Of a DNA stretch of 64,000 nt, positions 55,258-64,000 are shown one piece after another. Both the position numbers and the translations under genes were made by a program. This DNA comes from JBBROS01 sp963792675 (GTDB lineage Bacteria > Pseudomonadota > Alphaproteobacteria > Acetobacterales > Acetobacteraceae): contig CAWBWT010000002.1 in assembly GCA_963792675.1 (NCBI GenBank), positions 3,162,001 through 3,226,000 of the forward strand. The letters are read 5' to 3'. How positions within the stretch are numbered: position 1 is the stretch's first letter; the number at the start of each line of letters is the position of its first letter. Under the pieces are notes generated by a model. That model did no database searches. It saw only the letters and a program-made list of their open reading frames with translations, and was not told where the DNA came from.

Positions 55258-57717
55258 ATGGACATCGGTGTCAGCACCAAGCAGCGCCTGGTCGTGGTGG
55301 GCAACGGCATGGCCGGCGCCCGGGCCGTGGAGGAAGTGCTCGCGCGCGGCGGCGCGGCCAAGTTCGACATCGTCATGTTCGGCGACGAACCGTACGGCAA
55401 CTACAACCGCATCATGCTGTCCAACATCCTGAGCGGGCAGCAGAATTACGACGAGATCTTCCTCAACCCGTTCGACTGGTACGAGGAGAACGGCATCACC
55501 CTGCACGCCGGGTCGCCGGTGGTGGAGATCGACCGCTTCGCCCGCGTCGTGCTGTCGGCGGACGGGCGGCGGGAGCCCTACGACGTGCTGCTGATCGCGA
55601 CCGGTTCGCGCGCCTTCATGCCGCCGATCCCCGGCCTGCGGATGGAGGACAACCGGCTCAAGCCCGGCGTGTTCGGCTTCCGCACCATCGACGACACCAA
55701 CGGAATGATCGCGGCCGCCGGGCCGGGCAAGAAGGCTGTCGTGCTGGGCGGCGGGCTGCTCGGGCTGGAGGCGGCGCGCGGCTTGCTGACCCACGGCTGC
55801 GATGTGACCGTGGTTCATCGTGGCGAGCACTTGATGGAGCAGCAGGTCGATCCGACCGGCGGCGGCATGCTCAGGACGGCCATGGAGAGGATGGGCATCA
55901 ACGTGCTGGTTGACGCCGCCACGACGCTGGTGCGCGGCGAGGAGCGGCTCGAGGGCCTGACGTTCAAGGACGGCAGCGAGATCGACTGCGACCTGCTGGT
56001 GGTCGCCGCCGGCATCCGCCCCAACGCCGAGATCGGCACCCGCGCCGGGCTGACGGTCGAGCGGGCGATCGTGGTGGACAACCACATGCGCTCGGTCGAC
56101 GACATGAACATCTACGTCGTGGGCGAATGCGCGCAGCATCGCGGCATGGTCTACGGGCTGGTGGCGCCGCTGTGGGACCAGGCGAAGGTGTTCGCCGACC
56201 ATGTGACGGAGCGCGACCGGGACGCCGCGTATCATGGCTCGAAGCTCGCGACCAAGCTGAAGGTGATGGGCGTCGAGCTGGCGTCGATGGGCATCACGCA
56301 GCCGAAGGAGGAGCGCGACGAGATCATCCAATTCCAGGAGCCGGCGCGTGGTACCTATAAGAAGCTGATCGTGCGCGACGGGCGGCTGGTCGGCGGCATC
56401 CTGATGGGCGACATCTCCAAGGCCGCGTTCCTGATGCAGGCGTTCGACCGCGACAGCCCGCTGCCGGACGAGCGGCTGTCGCTGCTGTTCGACCTCGGCG
56501 CGCCGCCGCAGGCGGTGACGCTGGATGAGATGCCGGCCGAGTCGCAGGTGTGCAATTGCAACGGCGTCTCGAAGGCGGCGATCGGCGCCGCGGTCGCGTC
56601 CGGCGCCAAGACCGTAACAGCGGTGATGAACGCGACCCGGGCGGGCAAGGGCTGCGGCTCCTGCAAGGGTCTGGTCGGCGACGTGGTGGCCTGGTTCGCC
56701 GGCGGCGTGGTCGAGGAGGACCCGTCGGTGCACTACTACGTGCCGTGCATCCCGCTGAAGAAGCAGGAGCTGATCGCCGCCATCAAGGCGCAGGGCTTGC
56801 GCTCGGTGTCGTCGGTGTTCGAGGCGCTGGCCGGCGGCGTCGAGGACCCGGCCAGCAAGATCCCGCTCGCCTCTCTGCTGAACACGATCTGGCCCGGCGA
56901 GTACGAGGACGAGCGCGACGCGCGGTTCATCAACGACCGCGTGCATGGCAACATCCAGAAGGACGGCACCTTCTCCGTTGTGCCCGAGATGGCGGGCGGC
57001 ATCTGCACGCCCGACGAGCTGATGCGCATCGCCCAGGCCGCGGTGAAGTACAACGTGCCGCTGGTGAAGATGACGGGCGGCCAGCGGATCGACCTGGTGG
57101 GCGTGAAAAAGGAGGACCTGCCCGGCATCTGGCGCGACATCGGCATGCCGGCCGGCCATGCCTGGGGCAAGAGCTACCGCACCTGCAAAAGCTGCATCGG
57201 CATCGATTATTGCCGGTTCGGGCTCGGCGACAGCATGGGCCTGGCGCAGCGGATCGAGAAGACGTTCCGGGCGCTGTCGGACAGCCCCGGCAAGATGAAG
57301 CTCGGCACCGCCGGCTGCCCGCGCAACTGCTCCGAGGCGCTGATCAAGGACCTCGGCGCGGTCGCGGTCGGCGACAACAAGTGGGAGATCCTGGTCGGCG
57401 GCGCCGGCGGCGCGCACGTGCGCAAGGCCGACCTGCTGGCGACCGTCGAGGGCGAGGACGCGGTGATGCGCATCGCCGGCCGATTCATGCAGTTCTACCG
57501 CGAGGACGCCAAGTACAAGGAGCGCACCTACACCTGGGTGCCGCGCGTCGGCATCGAGCGGATCCGTGCCGTGGTGGTGGACGACAGCGAGGGCTGGGGC
57601 GAGCGGTTCGACGCCGAGATCGCCGCTGCCATCGCCGCCTACCGCGACCCCTGGAAGGACGGGGAGGCGCCGAAGACGGCGAACCAGTTCCGCACACTTG
57701 TCCCGGTGGAGGCCTGA
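55258..57717 (+). CDS. nirB: Assimilatory nitrite reductase [NAD(P)H] large subunit NirB
   Basis: Reduces nitrite to ammonium with six electrons at siroheme. 819 residues: FAD domain (VVVGNGMAGARAVEEVLARGG), NAD domain (AVVLGGGLLGLEAARGL), a BFD-like [2Fe-2S] domain (VCNCNGVSKAAI ... GKGCGSCKGLV, about 424-470), then nitrite/sulfite-reductase ferredoxin and siroheme domains with Cys in CKSCIGIDYCRFGLGDS and GTAGCPRNCSEA. GAGGAG precedes the ATG. The stop is 2 bases before nirD. Confidence 0.97.
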   Translation: MDIGVSTKQRLVVVGNGMAGARAVEEVLARGGAAKFDIVMFGDEPYGNYNRIMLSNILSGQQNYDEIFLNPFDWYEENGITLHAGSPVVEIDRFARVVLSADGRREPYDVLLIATGSRAFMPPIPGLRMEDNRLKPGVFGFRTIDDTNGMIAAAGPGKKAVVLGGGLLGLEAARGLLTHGCDVTVVHRGEHLMEQQVDPTGGGMLRTAMERMGINVLVDAATTLVRGEERLEGLTFKDGSEIDCDLLVVAAGIRPNAEIGTRAGLTVERAIVVDNHMRSVDDMNIYVVGECAQHRGMVYGLVAPLWDQAKVFADHVTERDRDAAYHGSKLATKLKVMGVELASMGITQPKEERDEIIQFQEPARGTYKKLIVRDGRLVGGILMGDISKAAFLMQAFDRDSPLPDERLSLLFDLGAPPQAVTLDEMPAESQVCNCNGVSKAAIGAAVASGAKTVTAVMNATRAGKGCGSCKGLVGDVVAWFAGGVVEEDPSVHYYVPCIPLKKQELIAAIKAQGLRSVSSVFEALAGGVEDPASKIPLASLLNTIWPGEYEDERDARFINDRVHGNIQKDGTFSVVPEMAGGICTPDELMRIAQAAVKYNVPLVKMTGGQRIDLVGVKKEDLPGIWRDIGMPAGHAWGKSYRTCKSCIGIDYCRFGLGDSMGLAQRIEKTFRALSDSPGKMKLGTAGCPRNCSEALIKDLGAVAVGDNKWEILVGGAGGAHVRKADLLATVEGEDAVMRIAGRFMQFYREDAKYKERTYTWVPRVGIERIRAVVVDDSEGWGERFDAEIAAAIAAYRDPWKDGEAPKTANQFRTLVPVEA

Positions 57718-57719
57718 AC

Positions 57720-58049
57720 ATGCCGGGCGAGACCCTGACCCGCGTCACCGAATACCCGATCGGCCCGCTCGACCAGATCCCGCGCGGCGAGGGCCGCAAC
57801 TTCGAAGTGGCGGGCCGGGTCGTGGCGGTGTTCCGCACCCATGCCGACGAGGTGTTCGCCAGCCAGGCGGAGTGCCCGCATCTGCGCGGCCCGCTGGCGG
57901 ACGGCATGCTGGGGGGCACCACGATCGTCTGCCCGCTGCACGAGCGGACCTACGACCTGCGCACAGGCGCGGTGATTTCCGGCGAATGCGACATCACCGT
58001 CTACCCTGCGCGCGTCGCGCCCGGCGGCGTAGTTCTACTTCAAATATAG
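57720..58049 (+). CDS. nirD: Nitrite reductase small subunit NirD (Rieske-like)
   Basis: 109 residues with a complete Rieske [2Fe-2S] pattern: AECPHLRGPLADG and VCPLHERTYDLRTG (Cys-x-His and Cys-x2-His). Many enterobacterial NirD proteins have lost these ligands, so this copy probably binds a cluster. It works with NirB. The TAG stop at 58047 opens copy C of the family 2 repeat. Confidence 0.93.
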   Translation: MPGETLTRVTEYPIGPLDQIPRGEGRNFEVAGRVVAVFRTHADEVFASQAECPHLRGPLADGMLGGTTIVCPLHERTYDLRTGAVISGECDITVYPARVAPGGVVLLQI

Positions 58050-58101
58050 CGGGTCTGGGGCCGCGAGGCCCCAGCAGGGTCCAGGGACGGCGTCCCTGGC
58101 C
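58047..58101. repeat. Double-hairpin repeat, family 2, copy C
   Basis: CTGGGGCC/GGCCCCAG followed by CCAGGGAC/GTCCCTGG, the best-formed copy. It exactly fills the space between the convergent nirD and spoVR stops and may terminate both. Confidence 0.8.
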
Positions 58102-59640
58102 TTACTTCGGCCGCGCCGTATGCGTCGCCAGCACCGCGTCCGTCACCGCGTCAAGTTCCTGCATGTGGACCTCGTAGCCCCACAGCGTTGCGACATGCTG
58201 CAACGTCGCGGCCGCGTCCTTCGCCGCCAGCAACTGGCCCGGCCGCGTGCGATGCTCCAGCAGCAGTTTGCGGTCGCCGGACAGGTCCACGTCCACGACC
58301 TGGATGTCCGCATCCGACAGGCCGGGATCGTACGACCGGGCCAGGCTGCGCCGCATCGCCCGGTAGCCCTCGTCGTCGTGGATCGCGTCCACCAGCAGCG
58401 TCGGGTCGTCGGTGTCGTCCATCAGGCGGAACATGCGGAAGTCGCGCATCACCTTGGGCGACAGGAACTGCAGCAGGAAGCTTTCGTCGCGGTAGTTGGC
58501 CCAGACGTGGCGCAGGGTGCCCATCGGGTCGCGGTTGCCGGCGATGTCGGGGAACCAGGTCAGGTCCTCCTTGGTCGGCTCGTCGCAGATGCGGGCGATG
58601 TCGGTCATGATGGCGTAGCCGAGCGCGTACGGGTTGAATCCCGGGCCGCCGGCCGGGTGGTCGAAGCCCGGCTGCATGATGACGTTGCTGGTGGAATGCA
58701 GCGTCTCGAGGAAGGCGGCGTCGTCGATCTGCCCGGTTTCGTGCAGCCGGGTCATGATGCGCTGGTGCACCCAGGTGGCGCAGCCTTCGTTCATGACCTT
58801 CACCTGCGGCTGCGGGTAGAAGTACTGCGCGATGAGCCGCACGATGCGGATCACCTCGCGCTCCCAGGATTGCAGCCGGGGCGACGTCTTTTCGAGGAAG
58901 TAGAGCAGGTTCTCCTCGGGCAGGCCGAGCCGGCGGCGGCGTTCTTCGACCTTGTCGCTGCCCGACGCCGCCTTGGCGACCATCGGCAGAGTGCGCCACA
59001 GATCGTCGTAGACCCGCTCGTCATAGTCCCGCCGCTCACGCTCGCGCTTCTGCTCGTCCTTGAGGTTGAGCTGCCGGCTGCCACCGTGCCGATGCACGCC
59101 TTGGCGCGACAGACTGTGGGCGGCGTCCAACACCCGCTCGACCGCCGCGACGCCATATCGGGTCTCGCAATGGCCGACGAAAGTGCGAGCGAACTCGAGG
59201 TAGTCGAGGATCGCCGACGGCTCCGTCCACTGGCGGAACAGGTGGTTGTTGCGGAAGAAGTGGTTATGGCCGAACGCCGCATGCGCAATCACGAGCGCCT
59301 GCATCGTCGCCGTGTTCTCCTCCATGAGGTAGGAGATGCAGGGGTCGGAGTTGATCACCACCTCGTAGGCGAGGCTAGTGTAGCCGCGGCGGTAGCTCGA
59401 CTCGTGCTGCAGGAAGCGCTTGCCGTACGACCAATGCCGGTAGGTCAGCGGCATGCCGTGCGCGGTATAGACATCGAGCATCTGCTCGGACGTGATGACC
59501 TCGATCCGGTTGGCGAAGAACTCGAGGCCGAGTTCCTTGGTGGCGATCTCCTCGATCGCGTCGTAGCTGCGGCGCAGCGTTTCGAAATTCCAGTCGGTGC
59601 CCTGGTAGATCAGGCCCCTGCCCTCGACGACGGCGCTCAT
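58102..59640 (-). CDS. spoVR: SpoVR family protein (YcgB)
   Basis: 512 residues, close to E. coli YcgB. Family stretches: IYQGTDWNFETLRRSYDAIEEIATKELGL, IAHAAFGHNHFFRNNHLF with a His-rich segment, FYPQPQVKVMNEGCATWVHQRIM, and GFNPYALGYAIMTDIARICDEPT. Biochemical role is not established; in many bacteria it is co-transcribed with PrkA and YeaH and induced in stationary phase or stress, as here. The ATG at 59640 overlaps the yeaH end by four bases. Confidence 0.94.
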   Translation of the reverse strand: MSAVVEGRGLIYQGTDWNFETLRRSYDAIEEIATKELGLEFFANRIEVITSEQMLDVYTAHGMPLTYRHWSYGKRFLQHESSYRRGYTSLAYEVVINSDPCISYLMEENTATMQALVIAHAAFGHNHFFRNNHLFRQWTEPSAILDYLEFARTFVGHCETRYGVAAVERVLDAAHSLSRQGVHRHGGSRQLNLKDEQKRERERRDYDERVYDDLWRTLPMVAKAASGSDKVEERRRRLGLPEENLLYFLEKTSPRLQSWEREVIRIVRLIAQYFYPQPQVKVMNEGCATWVHQRIMTRLHETGQIDDAAFLETLHSTSNVIMQPGFDHPAGGPGFNPYALGYAIMTDIARICDEPTKEDLTWFPDIAGNRDPMGTLRHVWANYRDESFLLQFLSPKVMRDFRMFRLMDDTDDPTLLVDAIHDDEGYRAMRRSLARSYDPGLSDADIQVVDVDLSGDRKLLLEHRTRPGQLLAAKDAAATLQHVATLWGYEVHMQELDAVTDAVLATHTARPK

Positions 59641-60923
59641 GCCGGCACCGTGCGGCGGGCGAACAGGTCGCGGAACACCGGGAAGATATCCCGCCGTTCG
59701 CCGACCCGGCGCATCGCGAGCTTCGGTGCCCGCTCCGCCAACGGCGCATAGCCGCGCCACAGCTCGGTCTCGCCGCGGACGATGGCGGCCGACATCGGCA
59801 CCTCGATATAGGCGAAGTGCTGCACGACGGGGAGGATATCGGATTCGAGCATGGCCACCGTCCGCTGCGTGTCGCTGCCCGAGTTGTCGCCGTCCGACGC
59901 CTGGGCGGCGTAGATGTTCCAAGAATTGGACGGGAAGCGCTCGCGCTGGATGCGAATGAACTCGGCCATCGCGGTCGAGACGACGGTGCCGCCGGTGCGC
60001 GGATCGGTGAAGAAGATCTCCTCCTGGACCTCCTCGGCCACCTCGGTATGGCGGATGAACACCAGTTCGACCCGCTTGTAGCGGCGCTCGAGGAACACGT
60101 GCAGCAGCAGGAAGAAGCGCTTGGCGATGTCCTTCATGTTCTCCGACATCGAGCCGGAGACGTCCATCAGGCAGAACATCACCGCCCGCGCCGACGGCTT
60201 CGGCACCTGCTGGTAACGGCGGTAGCGCATGTCGATCGGATCGATCCACGGTACCCGCGCCAGCTTGCGCAGCGCGATCTCGAGCTCGCCGCGGAGCGCC
60301 CGCAGCCGGTCCACGTCGGCGCCGCTCGCCTCGAGCCGGGCGATCTCGGCTTCCATCTCGCGGACCTCGGGCGGCTTCGGGCGGCGCAGCCCGGTGCGCC
60401 GGGCCAGCGACTGCCGCATGGTGCGCGACATGTCGACCCGCGACGGGTTGCCGTCCATCGAGATGCCGACCCGGGCCGGCGAGGTGGTGTCGGTCACCTG
60501 CACCTGACTTTTGATCAGATCGGGCAATTCGAGGTCCTCGAAGAACAGGTCGAGGAACTCGTCGCGGGTGAGCACGAAGCGGAACTCGTCCTGCGCTTCG
60601 CCGCCGCCCTGGCCGTCGCCTTGCCCGCCGCCGCCGCCGCTCCCGCCCGGCGGCCGCTTCAGGCGGTCACCGGTCGAGAACTCCTTGTTGCCGGTCAACA
60701 CGAATTGGCGCTGGCCGCCGCTGAACACGGTGTGGAACGACGGCTCGTGCAGCACGTCGGCGGGGATGGCGACGGTCTCGCCCTGCCCCAGCTCGCGCAA
60801 GGTCCCCTTATCGATCGCCGAGCGCGCCGCTCGAGCGACCGCCTCGCGCGCCCGGGTCAGCACGCGCTGCCGGTTCTCGATGTTCTTGCCGTGCGGGTTG
60901 GGGCGCCGATCGATGATGTTCAA
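59637..60923 (-). CDS. yeaH: YeaH/YhbH family protein (DUF444) with VWA-like domain
   Basis: 428 residues. The N-terminal HIIDRRPNPHGKNIENRQRVLTR-type start (here NIIDRRPNPHGKN) and a glycine/glutamine-rich linker (GGSGGGGGQGDGQGGGEAQ) precede a von Willebrand A-like domain with MIDAS residues DVSGSMSENM. It is the middle gene of prkA-yeaH-spoVR. It starts at TTG 60923, ten bases after the prkA stop; there is no in-frame ATG giving the family N-terminus. A role as scaffold for the PrkA kinase is a family inference. Confidence 0.93.
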   Translation of the reverse strand: MNIIDRRPNPHGKNIENRQRVLTRAREAVARAARSAIDKGTLRELGQGETVAIPADVLHEPSFHTVFSGGQRQFVLTGNKEFSTGDRLKRPPGGSGGGGGQGDGQGGGEAQDEFRFVLTRDEFLDLFFEDLELPDLIKSQVQVTDTTSPARVGISMDGNPSRVDMSRTMRQSLARRTGLRRPKPPEVREMEAEIARLEASGADVDRLRALRGELEIALRKLARVPWIDPIDMRYRRYQQVPKPSARAVMFCLMDVSGSMSENMKDIAKRFFLLLHVFLERRYKRVELVFIRHTEVAEEVQEEIFFTDPRTGGTVVSTAMAEFIRIQRERFPSNSWNIYAAQASDGDNSGSDTQRTVAMLESDILPVVQHFAYIEVPMSAAIVRGETELWRGYAPLAERAPKLAMRRVGERRDIFPVFRDLFARRTVPA

Positions 60924-60933
60924 TGCGGATGTC

Positions 60934-62880
60934 TCAGGCCGATTGTTTGACCCGCATGTACCACTCGACCAACCGCCGGACCTGCCGTTCGGTGTAGCCG
61001 CGCGAAACCATGCGAGCGACGAAGTCGTGGTGTTTCTTCTCGGTCTCGCCGTCCTTCTTGGAGCCGAAGCTGATGACCGGCAGCAGGTCCTCCACCTGGG
61101 AGAACATGCGCTTCTCGATCACCTCGCGGATCTTCTCATAGGACGTCCAGGACGGATTGTGGCCGCCACGAGCCGCACGGGCCCGCAACGCGAACTTGAC
61201 GACCTCGTTGCGGAAGTCCTTGGGATTGGCGATCCCGGCCGGCTTCTCGATCTTGGTCAGCTCCGCATTCAGCAGCTCGCGGTTCATCATCTGGCCGGTA
61301 TCGGGGTCCTTGAAGTCCTGATCCTCGATCCAGGCGTCGGCGTAGTCGAGGTAGCGGTCGAACAGGTTCTGCCCGTAATCGCCGTAGCTTTCGAGGTAGG
61401 CCTTCTGGATCTCGTTGCCGATGAACTCGGCGTAGCGGGTCGCAAGCTCGGACTTGATGGTGGCGAGGTAGGCCTGCTCGGTATCGGCTGGGAACTGCTC
61501 GCGCCGGATCGCCTGTTCCAGCACGTACATCAGATGCACCGGGTCGGCGGCGATCTCGCTCGACGAATGGTTGAACGTCGCCGACAGCACCTTGAAGGCG
61601 AACCGGGTCGAGATCCCGTCCATGCCCTCATCGACTCCGGCGGAATCGCGGTATTCCTGCATGGTGCGGACCTTGGGGTCGGTCTCGCGGATGTTCTCGC
61701 CGTCGTAGACCCGCATCTTGGCGAACGGGCGCGAGTTGGCGTGCGGTTTCAGCCGCGACAGCACGGCGAACCGCGCCAGCATCTCGAGCGTGTGCGGGGC
61801 GCACGGCGCCTCGACCAGCGCCGAGCCGCTGATGAGCTTCTCGTAGATCTTGGTCTCCTCCGTCACCCGCAGGCAGTACGGGACCTTCACCACCGATACC
61901 CGGTCAAGAAACGCCTCGTTGGTGCGGTTGTTCCGGAACGTCTGCCACTCGGCCTCGTTCGAATGCGCGAGCAGGATGCCGGTGAACGGGATGGCACCGA
62001 TGTTCTCGGTGCCCAGGTAGTTGCCTTCCTGCGTCGCCGTCAGCAGCGGGTGCAGCATCTTGATCGGCGCCTTGAACATCTCGACGAACTCGAGGATGCC
62101 CTGGTTGGCGCGGTTTAGGCCGCCGGAGAAGCCGTAGGCGTCGGGGTCGTTCTGGCTGTGCATCTCGAGCTTGCGGATGTCGACCTTGCCGACAAGGGCC
62201 GAAATGTCCTGGTTGTTGTCGTCGCCGGGCTCGGTCTTGGCGATGGCGACCTGCTTGCGGCGCGACGGGTAGAGCTTCACCACCCGGAACTGCTCGATGT
62301 CGCCGCCCCACTCCTCGAGCCGCTTCAGCGCCCAGGGGCTGGCGATGCCGGTCAGCAAGCGGCGCGGGATGCCGTACTGCTGATGCAGCGCGTCGGCCAT
62401 GGTCTCGGGGTCGAACAGGCCGAGGGGGCTTTCGAACACCGGGCTCAGCTCGCTGCCGGCCTTGAGCACGTAAATCGGCTCGTGCTCCATCAGCGCCTTC
62501 AGGCGCTCGGCGAGCGAGGACTTGCCGCCGCCGACCGGGCCGAGCAGGTAAAGCACCTGCTTGCGCTCCTCGAGCCCCTGCGCGGCGTGCTGGAAGAAGG
62601 CGACGATGCGCTCGATCGTCTCCTCCATGCCGTGGAACTCGGAAAACGCCGGGTAGATGCGCACTGTGCGGTTGAGGAAGATGCGGCCCTGCCGCGGGTC
62701 CCGGGCGGTGTCGACCAGCTCCGGCTCGCCGATGGCGCGCAGCATGCGCTCGGCCGGGCTCGCATAGCAGAGCGGGTCCGCCTTGCAGGCCGCAAGATAC
62801 TCCGAGAGGCTCATCTCAACTTCACGCCGGCGATCCCGCAGCGTGGCATGGAGAGAAAAAACGTCATTGGTCCCAAGCAT
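60934..62880 (-). CDS. prkA: PrkA (YeaG) serine protein kinase / AAA+ protein
   Basis: 648 residues, as in E. coli YeaG (644). The AAA domain has Walker A YLLGPVGGGKSSLAERL (about 111-127) and LAHSNEAEWQTF. The C-terminal half is the eukaryotic-kinase-like region with SATFNHSSSEIAADPVHLMYVLEQA. It takes part in nutrient-stress adaptation. The ATG at 62880 was chosen because GGTGGAG lies about nine bases upstream; an ATG at 62913 would add 11 residues. It heads the operon. Confidence 0.94.
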   Translation of the reverse strand: MLGTNDVFSLHATLRDRRREVEMSLSEYLAACKADPLCYASPAERMLRAIGEPELVDTARDPRQGRIFLNRTVRIYPAFSEFHGMEETIERIVAFFQHAAQGLEERKQVLYLLGPVGGGKSSLAERLKALMEHEPIYVLKAGSELSPVFESPLGLFDPETMADALHQQYGIPRRLLTGIASPWALKRLEEWGGDIEQFRVVKLYPSRRKQVAIAKTEPGDDNNQDISALVGKVDIRKLEMHSQNDPDAYGFSGGLNRANQGILEFVEMFKAPIKMLHPLLTATQEGNYLGTENIGAIPFTGILLAHSNEAEWQTFRNNRTNEAFLDRVSVVKVPYCLRVTEETKIYEKLISGSALVEAPCAPHTLEMLARFAVLSRLKPHANSRPFAKMRVYDGENIRETDPKVRTMQEYRDSAGVDEGMDGISTRFAFKVLSATFNHSSSEIAADPVHLMYVLEQAIRREQFPADTEQAYLATIKSELATRYAEFIGNEIQKAYLESYGDYGQNLFDRYLDYADAWIEDQDFKDPDTGQMMNRELLNAELTKIEKPAGIANPKDFRNEVVKFALRARAARGGHNPSWTSYEKIREVIEKRMFSQVEDLLPVISFGSKKDGETEKKHHDFVARMVSRGYTERQVRRLVEWYMRVKQSA

Positions 62881-63486
62881 TGGCGTGCTCTCCACCGGAC
62901 TCGATACAAACATCAACGTCAGATTTTACTGATCGCCATTCGTGCGGCAGCAGTTCGTTTCGGAGTAAACTCAACTCTCTGTTCCAGGCCGCACCTGCAA
63001 AAAAGTGTAGGGGTTTTGCGAGACGTCCTGCACGTTAAATCGACTTCAACCCCGTAGGTCTCAGTCCGCGTGACCGGTTTACGACAGGTCATGGTCAAGC
63101 CATTCCTCCCGAACGCGACGGCGCATCTCCCACGCCTCGAGTAAAACATTTCAAAACAGTAGCTTCAAACAAAACCTGCGCGCAGGCTCGGCGAAGTCTC
63201 ATCGCTTGCAACGGACGTTGTACGTCCGGCGCGAGTTTCAACGTGGCGAGGCTCCGGCCGTTTCCGGCGCGGCGAACGCTGCAGCAAGGCCCGACTCGGG
63301 GTAGCCTGCGGCAGCAAGCTTACCGCGGACATGGTTTCGGCAAACAGGCGGCGAGGCACGCTTCATGGCCAACCCGATCCCAGTTGCAGCATAGTTGCGT
63401 GGCAATTGTGACGAAGCACTGCATGAAATGTGGTGAATTGTAGGCGGGACCAAGCCGCGAGATCCGGGCTGCGTCATCTGGCGGCG
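62881..63486. other. 606-base region without a supported gene
   Basis: It is less GC-rich than its surroundings, with A/T runs near 63,000 and 63,150-63,175. Short open frames exist on both strands but none has a ribosome-binding site or family resemblance. It contains a 17-base inverted repeat (63212-63228) and presumably the prkA promoter. Confidence 0.5.
63212..63228. repeat. 17-base inverted repeat upstream of prkA
   Basis: CGGACGT-TGT-ACGTCCG, perfect seven-base arms, 332 bases before the prkA start. It could be an operator or a small hairpin. Confidence 0.4.
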
Positions 63487-64000
63487 TCATCGCGGGATGG
63501 CCAGCCGGTTCTGCACCCGCCGGGCGCCGAGCGACGCAGTGAACGAGGCGGCGAAAAACACGATTGCGACGAAGCTGTACATCTCCACAAGACGGCCATC
63601 GCGCTGCGCCACCTGGCTCGCCGCGCCGAGGAAGTCCACGAGCCCGAGCACGTAAACGAGCGATGTGTCCTGGAACAGGATGATGGTCTGCGTCAGCATG
63701 ACCGGCAGCATCGCCCGGAACACCTGCGGCAGGATGATCAGCCGCATCACTTGCGCCGGCCGCAGTCCGACCGCCTGCCCGGCCGCGAACTGCCCGGCCG
63801 GCACGCTGCCGATCCCGGCGCGGATGATCTCGGAAAAATAGGCCGCCTCGAACACGATGAAGGTGATCAGCGCCGACGGAAACGCCCCCACCTGCACCGG
63901 CCGCCGGCTGCCGGTCAGCCACTGCGCGATGTAGGGGACGAGGAAGTAGAACCAAAAGATCACCAGCACGAGCGGCAAGGCCCGCACCAGGTTGACGTAG
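63487..64000 (-). CDS. Polar amino acid ABC transporter permease (5' truncated by window edge)
   Basis: Inner-membrane permease of the His/Glu/Asp importer type; the frame runs off the right edge, and 171 residues are visible. YVNLVRALPLVLVIFWFYFLVPYIA is split about the typical start of the conserved region; then AYFSEIIRAGIGSVPAGQFAAGQAVGLR, LIILPQVFRAMLPVMLTQTI (EAA-type loop) and FQDTSLVYVLGLVDFLG. All are typical of GltK/AapM-like permeases. Its partners should lie to the right of the window. Confidence 0.92.
   Translation of the reverse strand, partial: YVNLVRALPLVLVIFWFYFLVPYIAQWLTGSRRPVQVGAFPSALITFIVFEAAYFSEIIRAGIGSVPAGQFAAGQAVGLRPAQVMRLIILPQVFRAMLPVMLTQTIILFQDTSLVYVLGLVDFLGAASQVAQRDGRLVEMYSFVAIVFFAASFTASLGARRVQNRLAIPR

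Noticed and set aside
62960..63000. EcfG-type promoter upstream of prkA (GGAAC on the minus strand)
   Set aside because: No CGTT element lies 16-17 bases downstream.
62919..63149. 76-codon frame in the leader upstream of prkA
   Set aside because: No ribosome-binding site, no family resemblance, irregular composition.

Overview
The window is high-GC DNA from an alphaproteobacterium, most likely of the Rhodospirillales/Acetobacterales kind. The evidence is a division and cell-wall cluster running murG-murC-murB-ddl-ftsQ-ftsA-ftsZ-lpxC-bamD-recN-ligA, a FliX flagellar regulator, a DksA with only one zinc-finger cysteine, and two copies of the palindromic repeat whose translation (VIPGLDPGI...AGSSPAMT) recurs in alphaproteobacteria. 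The genus cannot be fixed from the sequence alone.

Layout. 1-15.1 kb (+): peptidoglycan precursor and division genes, lpxC, bamD, recN, ligA, then a haloacetate dehalogenase-like hydrolase. 15.2-19.3 kb (-): a small secreted protein and a potFGHI-type polyamine ABC transporter. 19.4-22.7 kb: an FkbM methyltransferase divergent from two GDP-deoxyhexose genes (gmd, rmd). 22.8-30.3 kb (-): a degenerate GAF-GGDEF-EAL protein, an orphan ABC permease, and an NAD-dependent formate dehydrogenase (FdsG-FdsB fusion plus FdsA) behind two inverted repeats. 30.4-33.5 kb: dksA, then fliX divergent from flgI-flgJ-flgN with a sigma-54 promoter. 33.5-36.4 kb (+): a glycosyltransferase and the otnK-otnC tetronate pair. 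36.5-40.2 kb (-): a histone H1-like protein and the methylcitrate genes prpD-prpC. 40.5-44.3 kb: a proline-rich lipoprotein and a marR-emrA-emrB efflux operon. 44.4-52.4 kb: a peptide-type binding protein (+) facing a rutA-like / ABC transporter / amidase operon (-). 52.7-58.05 kb (+): nitrate and nitrite assimilation (nasA, a small unknown gene, nirB, nirD). 58.1-62.9 kb (-): the spoVR-yeaH-prkA stress trio. The right edge holds a partial amino-acid ABC permease.

Sequence quality. Many genes are conserved but need single-base corrections to read through: lpxC, bamD, potF, fdsA, prpC, the 44.4 kb binding protein, nasA and, far more densely, every gene between about 45.6 and 52.4 kb. The broken frames keep their family motifs and show no decay beyond the indels, so I favour consensus errors (worst at 45.6-52.4 kb) over true pseudogenes, though sequence alone cannot prove it. 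Genes needing one correction are listed as CDS over their full corrected span; those needing several are typed pseudogene, meaning disrupted as read. All coordinates are those of the sequence as given.

Two dispersed repeat families are present: a nested palindrome flanking murB (2 copies) and a double-hairpin element that abuts stop codons (4 copies).
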